A stretch of 47,052 bases of DNA. Origin: Chlamydiota bacterium (GTDB taxonomy: Bacteria; Chlamydiota; Chlamydiia; Chlamydiales; Rhabdochlamydiaceae). The stretch's first letter is position 1. Every line of letters begins with the position of its first letter. The stretch covers positions 1,842 to 48,893 of the forward strand of contig JABDFE010000004.1 in assembly GCA_013286675.1 (NCBI GenBank), given 5' to 3'. The translations under genes were made by a program, and so were the position numbers. Shown here piece after piece: positions 32,889 to 42,034 of the stretch. The notes below the pieces were generated by a model that did no database searches, had not been told where the DNA came from, and saw only the letters and a list, made by a program, of their open reading frames with translations.

Positions 32889-34820
32889 ATGTCAACCCAA
32901 ACCCTGGCATTTTATAGCCAGTATCGAACCTTTAACCACATTTACCTCTTCAAGACCAAGTCCGACCAAAGCCTCACTCTTAAAATCTTTGATCAAGCTC
33001 AAAAAAAACTCGCTACAATACCAGCTCCTTCTTCTCAGCTTTCAAAGTGGAGCAAAATAGAAAATGCCCGGATGCTCTTAAAGCTTTTCATCCTAAATAA
33101 CCTTATCCCCCGTGACTTCCTTCCTTTCACTTCTATTGTCAACCCAACTCATGAGTTTCAACAACTCATCTTCCTTGCCAAAGCCTACGAAAAAACCAAG
33201 AACATAAAACAGTTTATCTGTCCTATGACTTTAGAGGTGTTTAAAGACCCCTTTACCGATGAGCATGGACATTCCTTTGAAAGATCTCCGATCATAGAAT
33301 ATGTAAAACAATATTCTAGCTGTCCTATAAGTCAACATCCCGTTCACTTCCTCATGCCTAATAGAAGCCTAAGAGAGACCATTCATGAATTGAAAAAACA
33401 AGACCTTATTCCTACATTGACTCTTTTTGAAAAACCCAATCCCGACCTCTTTAGCAAAAACTTAGAAACAGCCCTGAGCTGTATCGAGCAAGAAAAATAT
33501 GAAGAAGCTCTCGAGTCGTATTCAAAAGCGTTTAAATACACCAATGACTGGAGACACTATGTCGAGCTTCCCAAATTCTTTGAAAAAATTTCTCACTTCG
33601 AAAAAGCTACCCTTGCTTACCTCTATCTTGCCCTCTACCAACTCCAAGATAAAAAACTCACCGAAGCCATCCAGACCTTAGAACAGTGCAAAAAAATCAC
33701 CCCTCTATCTCAACAAATCGACAAACTCCTTATCCATCTCTACTCTGTCAATCAGCAAGCAGACCACGCCATCAAACTCGCCCTCCAATCTGTCCAAACC
33801 ATCACCCAAGTCAATCAAGCCCTTCATCTCTACAAACAAATCCTCATCATTGACCCGTGTCAATGGGATGTCTATCAGCCTCTTTCCCGCCTTCTCACAA
33901 CTCCAGAGGCAAAAGCCCATATCCTTTTAAAAGGAGCCTGGCATGCTCTTGAGAGTGAAAAATACGTCATCGCTCTAGAGCTGGCTAAAAAAGCCAATAA
34001 AATCTATGAAGACTCTTTGATCGATCGACTTTTCGACCTAGAATGTTACAAAGATGCGCCAGACCATCTCAAAAGAAAACTTCTAACACTTGCTCAATTC
34101 TACGAACAAAAAAATCTCATTCCCTCCATGGTCAAGCTATACAAGAGACTCGCTCGTCTAAATTATAACTCCACGTATTATCAAAAAATCATCACTTATA
34201 CTTCTGAAAACAATAAAATCCATTGGACCCTAACTTGGTTATCTGAGGCCATCGACAATAAAGACTGGCCATCTGCTGAATATGCCGCTACAACCACGCT
34301 AAAGTTAACGAATGATCCCATCCCTATCCTCTGCCAATTGGAAACCGTCTACACTCACTGGCACAACAATCAACTGAATCACATCTTGCATCGGCTCGGC
34401 ATTGAATATCTCTTAACAAGCCAGATCGATCTAGCAGAAAAAACCTACCGAAAAGCCTATGAAAGATTGCAGAGCCAAGAGAATGCCTTGTCTCTCGGTG
34501 AAATTCTCCAAAAACAAAACAAAATACAAGAAAGTGTTCAACTATACTACGAAGCCAGCAACCTTGCGCTTCGCACTAATAATCTAGAGAATTTACAGCT
34601 CTCTCTTAGAAAGATCTGCGATATCGACCCCACTCTCATCCACCTCACACAAGATCAAAAAGCCCTTGTGCTAAACCATCTCAAATTCTCCATCAACATC
34701 AACCAGATTCAGGACAAGCTCGAACAAACAGAGTCCAAGACATTCATAGAGAGCCAGTTTTCGCACACCAAGCAATCGACTTCAGGTAGCAAAACACGTG
34801 TGTACAAGCTAAACAGCTAG
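32889..34820 (+). CDS. U-box domain protein with TPR repeats, probable secreted effector
   Basis: A 643-residue protein. Residues about 108-170 form a U-box: FICPMTLEVFKDPFTDEHGH, SFERSPIIEYVKQYSSCPIS, and PNRSLRETIHEL, matching eukaryotic E3 ubiquitin ligases (the fold without zinc). From about 190 to 600 there are tetratricopeptide-like helical repeats (e.g. CIEQEKYEEALESYSKAFKY, AEKTYRKAYERLQSQENALS). A bacterial U-box protein has no partner in the bacterium itself, so I infer that it is exported to the host and works with host E2 enzymes. Start ATG 32889 with GAAGGA 8 bases upstream is preferred to TTG 32847. First gene of the effector-like block. Confidence 0.85.
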   Translation: MSTQTLAFYSQYRTFNHIYLFKTKSDQSLTLKIFDQAQKKLATIPAPSSQLSKWSKIENARMLLKLFILNNLIPRDFLPFTSIVNPTHEFQQLIFLAKAYEKTKNIKQFICPMTLEVFKDPFTDEHGHSFERSPIIEYVKQYSSCPISQHPVHFLMPNRSLRETIHELKKQDLIPTLTLFEKPNPDLFSKNLETALSCIEQEKYEEALESYSKAFKYTNDWRHYVELPKFFEKISHFEKATLAYLYLALYQLQDKKLTEAIQTLEQCKKITPLSQQIDKLLIHLYSVNQQADHAIKLALQSVQTITQVNQALHLYKQILIIDPCQWDVYQPLSRLLTTPEAKAHILLKGAWHALESEKYVIALELAKKANKIYEDSLIDRLFDLECYKDAPDHLKRKLLTLAQFYEQKNLIPSMVKLYKRLARLNYNSTYYQKIITYTSENNKIHWTLTWLSEAIDNKDWPSAEYAATTTLKLTNDPIPILCQLETVYTHWHNNQLNHILHRLGIEYLLTSQIDLAEKTYRKAYERLQSQENALSLGEILQKQNKIQESVQLYYEASNLALRTNNLENLQLSLRKICDIDPTLIHLTQDQKALVLNHLKFSININQIQDKLEQTESKTFIESQFSHTKQSTSGSKTRVYKLNS

Positions 34821-34991
34821 AATGATGCAGGAATTCCCACCTCTTGGGTCTTTGGATGAAAGCGCTCTTGTTTAAGAATGCCTGGTCTAGCACTATTTTT
34901 AGCACGGTAGGCACCTGCGATTAATGGAGGTAAGGATTTGATAATAGGAATCCTTCCTACTTAATCGTCCTAACATGTTAAATTAACTTGG

Positions 34992-37900
34992 ATGGCTATT
35001 ATGAGCGTTAAAATTACAGGGGATAATGACCGCATCGTCAATAAAATCCAATCCCGTTTGGATAAGTTCTCCAAATGTACCAAAGCTTATGACAAGGCTC
35101 GGAAAGCATTAGATGATTTCGCAGAACAGGAAGTTGAACTAGCCAATATCCCTGCCCGTGAAGATCGTTATAATATCGTTTTATCCGAGTATAAAGAAGC
35201 TGCTAAAAAACTGAAAGACTCAGCTGTTAAAATAGAAGAAAAAACCGATGACAAACATCTTCATAAGTATTGTAGGCTTAGAGAGAATCAGTTCAGAACT
35301 TTTGCACTTAAAGAAGCATTCTATCGTTATATTCATGTGGATTACAAAGAGTACTTAAAAGGGATTCATGCAGAAGCTGAAAAAATAATAGAAATCGATT
35401 TTGATACTCAGGTCACACAAGCACAAAATGAGAGCCAGAGAAGAAAAGCTGAGGTGTACTCAGTAATAGAATTTTCCACAATCAACCAAACCTTTCCTAG
35501 CTGTCGCGATAGGCTTATCCAGGAAAACCCTAATGAATATTTGCGCCAAGCAGCCCTCTACCAACATAAAATTCTAGAGCAAAAAGAAGAAAAGGAAGCT
35601 TTAGCTTTTGGAAATGCTTGGATAAAGAGCCTTCCAAAAGAAGCAACTTGGGAGCAAGTGGAAAATATGAGCTTCATGATGCTAGAGGCTGCAAATACAA
35701 ATGAGAAAGTCGATTTATCTGAATACCGAAGTGCCGTCGAGCAGTGGTCAAGAGAACATCCTTTGTCTGAAAATCCTGATCCAACTCACCTGACTCCAGA
35801 TCAAGCAACAACTCCTTGGGGTCGGAGAACTTATCTTCTCGGCTTGCTAGCTAATCAAAACTCAGACATAAGTCCTGAAGCCTTTCAACTTTATCAAAAT
35901 TGTGGTTTTCTCTATCCCGATCAGCATCGTTGGAAAGTTGTCCAGGCTTATTATCATATTTCTAAGCTTCAATGTATCGAAGCAGAGCAATTGCTGGATG
36001 ATTTGCCTAAAGAAGATCCTTCAGTAATACAAGTTCAAAAAGATTTGAATGTAGCAAAAGCTGCTAGAGAGTTTTCCCTCATCGATCAAACCTTCCCCAA
36101 CAGTCGTGATGAGCTCCTTCAGGAAAATCCTGATGAGTATTTGCGTCAAGCAGCTCTCTATCAATACAAACTTCTTAAGACAAATGATAGGACGGAAGTT
36201 TTAGCTTTTGGAAATTTATGGATCAAGAATCTTCCAAAAGAAGCAACTTGGGAGCAAGTTGAAGACATGAGCTTTATCATGATAGAGGCCGCAGCAACAA
36301 ATAATAATAGTGCTGATCTATCCGAGTATCGAGCTGCAGTCCAACACTGGTTACAAGAACATCCGCTGACAGACAACTTAGATTCAGTTGATGTGACTCC
36401 TGCTCAAGCAACAACCCCTTGGGGTCGGAGAACCTATATTGTTGGCTTACTTTATTATCACAATCAAAAGTTAGATCTATGCCCTGAAGCATTCCAAGCT
36501 TATCAGAGCTGTAGTGCTCTCTATCCCGATCAGCATTTTTGGAAAGAAGCTCAAATTCGTTACAAAATAGCCCAAGCTCATGAACATATTTCAAATCTTG
36601 AATGGGTAGAAGCAGAGCAATCGCTGGTTGATTTGCCTACCGAGGATGCTTTAGTGAGGAATACACAAATAGAATTGAATTATGGTCTAAACGATCGTAT
36701 CGCTTCGTTTGGAATAGATGTGGGCTTAATCGTATTACCCAGGATCATCCCTTCCTCTTATAGAGAAACAGCAACATTTGATATCGCATATACGGGATTG
36801 CACTTACTAACTAACGGAACTACCAGAAGAATGTGGGTTCCTCGTGTATTGGGAATTCCAGAGAGAGCTATTCCCTTTAACCCCTTCAAGTTACCATTTA
36901 GTGCGAAACTTTCTATGTTGGGAGATGTTGTCGATTGTCTTTTTCGTAGGTGCGCGGATTGGATGCTTATTCAAAACACAAGTTACGCAAAATATTCTTT
37001 CGTGAGCTATACTCTACGGACCGTAAACATAGTTTATGCCCTTACAGATCCCTCTCAGCGCTCTCTTCCATCCTTAGTCAATCTCGGAAGCCAATTGATT
37101 TCCCTAGACCAATCCTATGCTGAATGCCAAGAAATCCGTCGATCTGCTACCTATCACTTCGTTTCATCCAGTGTCCAAATCGTAGTATCTGATTTAGGTA
37201 CAGCTTACACAATCGCATCCTATTCCGATCTGATTCCGGTTGCAATAGCTCGGCTTCCACAATTTGCTAGTTCCATTGACACAACAAACCTTGAGACTCG
37301 GGTTTCTACCGATTCAAGCTCAACATCCGATGGAAGCTCTAGGACTACATGGCTTCTTGCGGCGGCGATCGGATCGTGGGCAGCTTACCGATTTTATTAT
37401 GATTATGCCTATCTTTGGGCAGTATCTGTCATGAGCGATATGGACTTTTACTTCTCCCAAGGAAAGCATGAGGAAGTTCAGCGGGTTTTGGATGAAGCTG
37501 AAAATAGTTATTTTGTCAGCAGAGCCAAACCAACAGTTCGAAGCTATGCCCATTATGTGGATTATCTCAAGGATTATCATAGACTTCTAAATGATCCTGT
37601 CAAATATCAAGACTTTCTAATGCAATTAGATCTTCTCTTAAACATCTTGAATGTGTCTTCCCATTACAGGAGTATTCGAAACAATGTTCTCCTTAAAAAA
37701 TTAGAAACAGCCATTATACAAAAAGACACAGTCAGGCTGGAAGAGGTTTTTGAAGAAGGGCCAAATAAAAAATTCGGTATGGTGGGGGTTCATTTTTTTC
37801 TCAGCCATACCTTTAATTTCGCTCTGAATGACCTAACTGAAGCCAGCAGTTTTCTTGAAGAGATGAAGCCGTCGTTTCCTTCAGATTTTCATCCGACAAT

Positions 37901-39350
37901 AGAGTCTTTTCTCGAGCTTCTTCAAACTCAGTCAGATTCTCTTAAAGAGTGGCCAAAGCTTGAAATACTTTCAGGACAGCAGAACCCAATTTCTTCAAAA
38001 CAAGCAACCCAATGGGTCGGTGAACTCCAACAGTTGCAGGATTTTTTCTCTAAGAATTTTGAAAAACCAAGAATGTGCCAAGATCTTCAATATTACAAAT
38101 TAATAATCGCATTTGCCAAAACAGAGGGCACACAGCAGATTGAAGCACTTTTCAAAGAATCTATTCCAGAAATCCATCAACGATTTTCTCATGCATTAGT
38201 TCAGTGTACAAGGCATTTGAGGAAAACAGGAAAGCATCAAGAGGCGATCAAATTGCTTAAAAGAGCTGAAATTCAAGCCTTTGCCGACAATCAATTAATC
38301 CAGAATTATGGTCGCTTTTTCTCTTTGATTTACTCATTGAATTTGCACAAAGATTCTACCTTAGACCAAATGAAGGATCTAGAGAGCTGCATAGCAGGTC
38401 TAGATACACAAAATCCTGTTCATCAACAACTCCATGTGTACTTTAGCGCTTGCAGGATTGTTTTAAGCCTAGACATGGGTGATTATGTCAATGCTCAAGA
38501 ACTATTAGCGCAAGCAAAAACGGACTTGAAAGTTCTTGATGAGACCGCAGCTCTTTTATTTGAGAGAGTATTTATTTCGGTTCAAGGAAAAAGAGATGAG
38601 AAAGCTCGAAGTGATCTCAAATGCATTATCAAAAACTTAGGATCAGGGAAGCATCTAGAGCTTTTTAAAGCTTATCACGATTATCTAGAATCCGAGTCTA
38701 CTCTTGAAGTCCGTTTCGAATGCTTAACGAGTGTGCTAACGCAGATAGAATCTATTGAACAGTTATCAGAGATTGAACCCGATTTGCGGCATCAAAGACA
38801 TCTTCTAGAATTTGAATTACGATTGTCCCAGTGTGACTTTGAAACAGCTAAAGGCTTTCTAGTAGGACCACTGCGTAGAAAGCTCTATGCTCAGCTTTGC
38901 AACATTCTTTCGGGATTTTTTGTCCAACAAGGTGAGCAGCTTCGTCAAAAAAAACTCGAGTTGAGCATAACAAGGGAAAATCTGCTCGGATTAAATACTT
39001 TTTTTGAAATTCCTAAATCCAAAGTGTTGCAAAGCTATATTAATTTCCTTGTCTATCTCGATAAGAGCGAAGGAAAAAAAGATATTGCAGCGTATTTTGA
39101 GGCGCTTCAAGTATTGAAGATGGTTTTTGAAGAGCTTGAATCTATCAATTCTCTTATTCCAAAATTGTTGATAACAGAGCAGATAAAAATCCTTATAAAA
39201 ATTGCCACTCTTGCAAAGAATACTGGCCAGCGGAAAATTGGGTTAGACGTACTTGAGACCATCGAAAGAGTAATCATCGAAAAAAAAGTAATGCTGAATG
39301 AGGAACTTAAACAAATCATTAGTATCTTAAAAGAGCAACTGAATGCATAA
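34992..39350 (+). CDS. Large helical repeat protein (1452 aa), probable effector or surface protein
   Basis: A coiled-coil N terminus (about residues 1-150) is followed by two tandem copies of an approximately 200-residue unit (about 159-360 and 361-563). Both have QTFP-(S/N)-(C/S)RD, EYLRQAALYQ, FGN-WIK-LPKEATWEQVE, STPWGRRTY-like ATTPWGRRTY and YPDQH. A hydrophobic stretch near 785-800 (TTWLLAAAIGSWAAYRFYY) could anchor it in a membrane, and the C-terminal 600 residues are TPR-like helices. No enzymatic motif. Start may be ATG 34992 or 35001. It is followed, 24 bases later, by the DUF687 gene. Confidence 0.65.
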   Translation: MAIMSVKITGDNDRIVNKIQSRLDKFSKCTKAYDKARKALDDFAEQEVELANIPAREDRYNIVLSEYKEAAKKLKDSAVKIEEKTDDKHLHKYCRLRENQFRTFALKEAFYRYIHVDYKEYLKGIHAEAEKIIEIDFDTQVTQAQNESQRRKAEVYSVIEFSTINQTFPSCRDRLIQENPNEYLRQAALYQHKILEQKEEKEALAFGNAWIKSLPKEATWEQVENMSFMMLEAANTNEKVDLSEYRSAVEQWSREHPLSENPDPTHLTPDQATTPWGRRTYLLGLLANQNSDISPEAFQLYQNCGFLYPDQHRWKVVQAYYHISKLQCIEAEQLLDDLPKEDPSVIQVQKDLNVAKAAREFSLIDQTFPNSRDELLQENPDEYLRQAALYQYKLLKTNDRTEVLAFGNLWIKNLPKEATWEQVEDMSFIMIEAAATNNNSADLSEYRAAVQHWLQEHPLTDNLDSVDVTPAQATTPWGRRTYIVGLLYYHNQKLDLCPEAFQAYQSCSALYPDQHFWKEAQIRYKIAQAHEHISNLEWVEAEQSLVDLPTEDALVRNTQIELNYGLNDRIASFGIDVGLIVLPRIIPSSYRETATFDIAYTGLHLLTNGTTRRMWVPRVLGIPERAIPFNPFKLPFSAKLSMLGDVVDCLFRRCADWMLIQNTSYAKYSFVSYTLRTVNIVYALTDPSQRSLPSLVNLGSQLISLDQSYAECQEIRRSATYHFVSSSVQIVVSDLGTAYTIASYSDLIPVAIARLPQFASSIDTTNLETRVSTDSSSTSDGSSRTTWLLAAAIGSWAAYRFYYDYAYLWAVSVMSDMDFYFSQGKHEEVQRVLDEAENSYFVSRAKPTVRSYAHYVDYLKDYHRLLNDPVKYQDFLMQLDLLLNILNVSSHYRSIRNNVLLKKLETAIIQKDTVRLEEVFEEGPNKKFGMVGVHFFLSHTFNFALNDLTEASSFLEEMKPSFPSDFHPTIESFLELLQTQSDSLKEWPKLEILSGQQNPISSKQATQWVGELQQLQDFFSKNFEKPRMCQDLQYYKLIIAFAKTEGTQQIEALFKESIPEIHQRFSHALVQCTRHLRKTGKHQEAIKLLKRAEIQAFADNQLIQNYGRFFSLIYSLNLHKDSTLDQMKDLESCIAGLDTQNPVHQQLHVYFSACRIVLSLDMGDYVNAQELLAQAKTDLKVLDETAALLFERVFISVQGKRDEKARSDLKCIIKNLGSGKHLELFKAYHDYLESESTLEVRFECLTSVLTQIESIEQLSEIEPDLRHQRHLLEFELRLSQCDFETAKGFLVGPLRRKLYAQLCNILSGFFVQQGEQLRQKKLELSITRENLLGLNTFFEIPKSKVLQSYINFLVYLDKSEGKKDIAAYFEALQVLKMVFEELESINSLIPKLLITEQIKILIKIATLAKNTGQRKIGLDVLETIERVIIEKKVMLNEELKQIISILKEQLNA

Positions 39351-39374
39351 TTTACACCATCAGAAGGAGCAACC

Positions 39375-41258
39375 ATGACATCTTTCCCTTCAAGAACTTC
39401 ACAGCCCTATAACCCTCCTAATCACAACTATCCTAGCTACTCTCCTCAGGGTTCCTATTCTTACACTCGCCCTGATCTAGGTTCTCCTAGCTCTTTTAAA
39501 CCGTACCCTTCGCTTCCTATATCGTCTTACCCTGGATCTTCAAATGGATATACGACTCCTTTCCCAACATCCGGGCTAAGCCAGCCTACTTTCTCTTCTC
39601 ATCCAACCCTTTCGGGTCCATCTTTCGGAAATTCCAGCTCTCCTTCTTTCCGCCCTCCATCGTTTGATTCGAGGATACAACAGGAAAGAACAGATCGTTT
39701 TAATCCTTCTATGGGAACCCCATCATGGGTTAACTCGGCTTCCTTGCCTTCCCATTTATCTTCTTCTTACACACGAACAAACCATAACGCTGGGTTTTCT
39801 CCTGCGCCTTTGCAACCCCTGGATACTTCTTTTCTTCGTTATCCCACTTCTATGGGTTCCACTCCATCGATTTCAAGCTCATTGGGTATATCATCCTTCA
39901 CCCCACAACCTCCGTCCTTGTCAGGAAGAGCTTATGTTGCAAGCTCATTTAGTCTGCAGGGGACATTGCCTTCAAATTCATGGGGTATATCCTTTCCTCA
40001 ACAGCCTCCATCCTTGTCTGGAAGAGTTCATTTTGCCAACTCTTCTTCACAAAGTCAGGGGACTTTGCCTTCCAGAAGCTATGAAATAACAACTTGGACA
40101 CCGCAGTCTTTTTCAACAGAAAGATCGCCTTTCATTCCTTCCACCTTTGGAAAGACATCTGGAAGTTCTTCATTTTCTCAGTATCAGCCACTTTTTTCAT
40201 CATTTGAAAAGCATATAGACTTGCAGCGGATGCTTCGATTACAGTTCGAAGAAGCCATCAAAACAATGTATCAAGTTAGACCTTCTCCAGAACGCCCTTT
40301 TCCGATCTGGCAAACCATGGGTACAACCCCATTTGCCATTCAGATTGATCCAAGAACAACCGTATTTGTCGATCCTGTGACTGTTACTAAATTCTTCCAG
40401 ATGGCATCTTCGGATCAGCAGAGGGCTTTTCGAGCTCAGTTTGATCAACTGACCTCTAGGAGAGAGGCGTTTGATCCTAGCAAGAGACAGATTTCGACTA
40501 TGCAGCAAGTCAATACTTTTGTCGCTGACGGAGGGTCTATCGAACAATCGACTGTTCCAGTAAAGAGGTCGTTAGGCAACTCGGTTATGAAGACTATTGC
40601 CCTATTAAACCCTGCTCCTCAAGTCTTCCAATCTCCAGAAAATTACTCCAGAGCCCTTACAGTAGGGTCTATAGATTATCCCAAAGTGGGAATAGGATTT
40701 ATCAATGGGATAGATAATACGCTTGATGAGTCGATCTATACTGCCCAGAAAATAAGTGAATATGCACAGAATGCAAAAGTTCATTTAGTATACAATGCCT
40801 CTCATGGACCACTTGTTGACGTAATGGAATGTGCTATTGGCCATCTCAGGGTAAAAACACCCCCTGTAGAATTACTAAAAAAAACTTGGAGCGATTTTAT
40901 AGCAACACACGGACCGAATGAAAAATTTTTACAAATTTGCCATAGCGGAGGAACAATTCACGTTATTAATGCATTAAAGACCTCTCCAAAAGAAGTACAG
41001 CAGCGGATAATTGTTGCAGGATATGCGCCAGCTGCTATTGTCCCAGAAGAGTTGTGTTTTAAGTCTTTTAATTATGTGAGCAAAAGAGATTTTGTTACCT
41101 ATCTTGACATATTAGGTTACAAAAGACATAGCAATGAGTTAGTTCGTTTAGATCCTCACCCAGATGCTCCCTTTTGGGATCACTTTGCGGACAGTCCTAC
41201 ATTCGTTGAAACAAATATGGAACGTATTGAAGCCTATATGAAAGGAGAAGAACAATGA
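39375..41258 (+). CDS. DUF687 family protein with Pro/Ser/Tyr-rich N terminus
   Basis: A 627-residue protein in two parts. The first about 270 residues are low complexity, rich in P, S, Y, T and F (e.g. YNPPNHNYPSYSPQGSYSYT), probably unstructured. The last about 200 form the chlamydial DUF687 domain: GFINGIDNTLDESI, VHLVYNASHGPLVDVMEC, FLQICHSGGTIHVINALKT (C522, H523, S524), IIVAGYAPAAIVPEE, KRDFVTYLDILGY and DPHPDAPFWDHFADSPTF. The CHSGG stretch looks like a serine-hydrolase elbow. DUF687 is known to me only from Chlamydiae and has no assigned activity. A GGAGC site precedes ATG 39375; the stop overlaps the next start (ATGA). Confidence 0.85.
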   Translation: MTSFPSRTSQPYNPPNHNYPSYSPQGSYSYTRPDLGSPSSFKPYPSLPISSYPGSSNGYTTPFPTSGLSQPTFSSHPTLSGPSFGNSSSPSFRPPSFDSRIQQERTDRFNPSMGTPSWVNSASLPSHLSSSYTRTNHNAGFSPAPLQPLDTSFLRYPTSMGSTPSISSSLGISSFTPQPPSLSGRAYVASSFSLQGTLPSNSWGISFPQQPPSLSGRVHFANSSSQSQGTLPSRSYEITTWTPQSFSTERSPFIPSTFGKTSGSSSFSQYQPLFSSFEKHIDLQRMLRLQFEEAIKTMYQVRPSPERPFPIWQTMGTTPFAIQIDPRTTVFVDPVTVTKFFQMASSDQQRAFRAQFDQLTSRREAFDPSKRQISTMQQVNTFVADGGSIEQSTVPVKRSLGNSVMKTIALLNPAPQVFQSPENYSRALTVGSIDYPKVGIGFINGIDNTLDESIYTAQKISEYAQNAKVHLVYNASHGPLVDVMECAIGHLRVKTPPVELLKKTWSDFIATHGPNEKFLQICHSGGTIHVINALKTSPKEVQQRIIVAGYAPAAIVPEELCFKSFNYVSKRDFVTYLDILGYKRHSNELVRLDPHPDAPFWDHFADSPTFVETNMERIEAYMKGEEQ

Positions 41259-41788
41259 AGGTAAAAATCCTTATCCCGGTTTTCCTAGGGATTATAGCTT
41301 TATATTTTGCGTTTTCCTATTTTCAATATGAAAGTCCTCGCTATGTAAAAATGGCTCATTCTTTGACCGCACAAACTGCAAAAAAATTAGCTAAAGAGAA
41401 AGGCTTAGTTCTAATTGGGACTGGCGGTGGGATGATGGATGATATCAAAATGATGTCTATGAGTTTCAACTACTACAAAGAAGTTGATTTGAATTCTGCA
41501 CGTCAGGTGCTTGTTGGAACTGTTAACGAATATCTTGCAATTATCAATAATGATGAAGAGCTTAGGCCTTTCTTACATAACTATCCCTTTACTTCAAAAA
41601 ATGTAGAAATATGCATCTGGATATATAAACCCGATGGAAAATACCTGCCACCTGGTAAAATAGCCTACCTGTGTGCTCGTAATGGAAAATTATCATACTA
41701 TGCGGAAAGACCAGGTGAAAGTTTCCCTCGCAATCTTGTTTTAAAAGAGGATTACGAAGAAGGCTTTCAAAGAATCTCTAAAGAATAA
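41255..41788 (+). CDS. Membrane-anchored protein coupled to DUF687
   Basis: A 177-residue protein with one N-terminal membrane helix (VKILIPVFLGIIALYFAFSYF) and a soluble part: AKKLAKEKGLVLIGTGGGMM, DDIKMMSMSFNYYKEVDLNS, ARQVLVGTVNEYLAIINNDE, and IYKPDGKYLPPGKIAYLCARNGKLSYY. I do not recognise the family by name; genes of this type appear as partners of DUF687 genes in chlamydiae as far as I recall. The ATGA overlap and the GGAG site inside the end of the DUF687 gene show translational coupling. It probably faces away from the cytoplasm. Confidence 0.7.
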   Translation: MKVKILIPVFLGIIALYFAFSYFQYESPRYVKMAHSLTAQTAKKLAKEKGLVLIGTGGGMMDDIKMMSMSFNYYKEVDLNSARQVLVGTVNEYLAIINNDEELRPFLHNYPFTSKNVEICIWIYKPDGKYLPPGKIAYLCARNGKLSYYAERPGESFPRNLVLKEDYEEGFQRISKE

Positions 41789-41972
41789 GAAAGCCCCAAA
41801 TTGCCATAGAAGGCTTGATGGCCAGTTAGGGCGCAGGCAAGGGTGTGCTCCACCATGCTTATCAAATAATTTCTTGCACATGTTTTTTTATTAATGAAAA
41901 GCTTATGGGGATATTTGACAAATAATTTTTAGAAGACTGTCTTGTTCTCTGGAAAATAAAGTCATTATTTAA

Positions 41973-42024
41973 TATAATATACCCGAAAAAGTTGTTAAGA
42001 ATTGAATGTCCTAAACTATGGAGG
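41973..42024 (+). promoter_or_regulatory. Possible promoter and ribosome site of the aminomutase gene
   Basis: TATAAT at 41973-41978 in a very AT-rich stretch is a good -10 box; no convincing -35 box lies 16-18 bases upstream. GGAGGTGG at 42020-42027 is a strong ribosome site about 8-10 bases before ATG 42035 and decides that start over TTG 42002. Confidence 0.45.
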
Positions 42025-42034
42025 TGGGACGAAT

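Noticed and set aside
34880-34970. Regulatory hairpin before the 1452-residue gene (AAGGATT/AATCCTT)
   Set aside because: Short stem with a long loop in AT-rich DNA and no T-run; could be chance.
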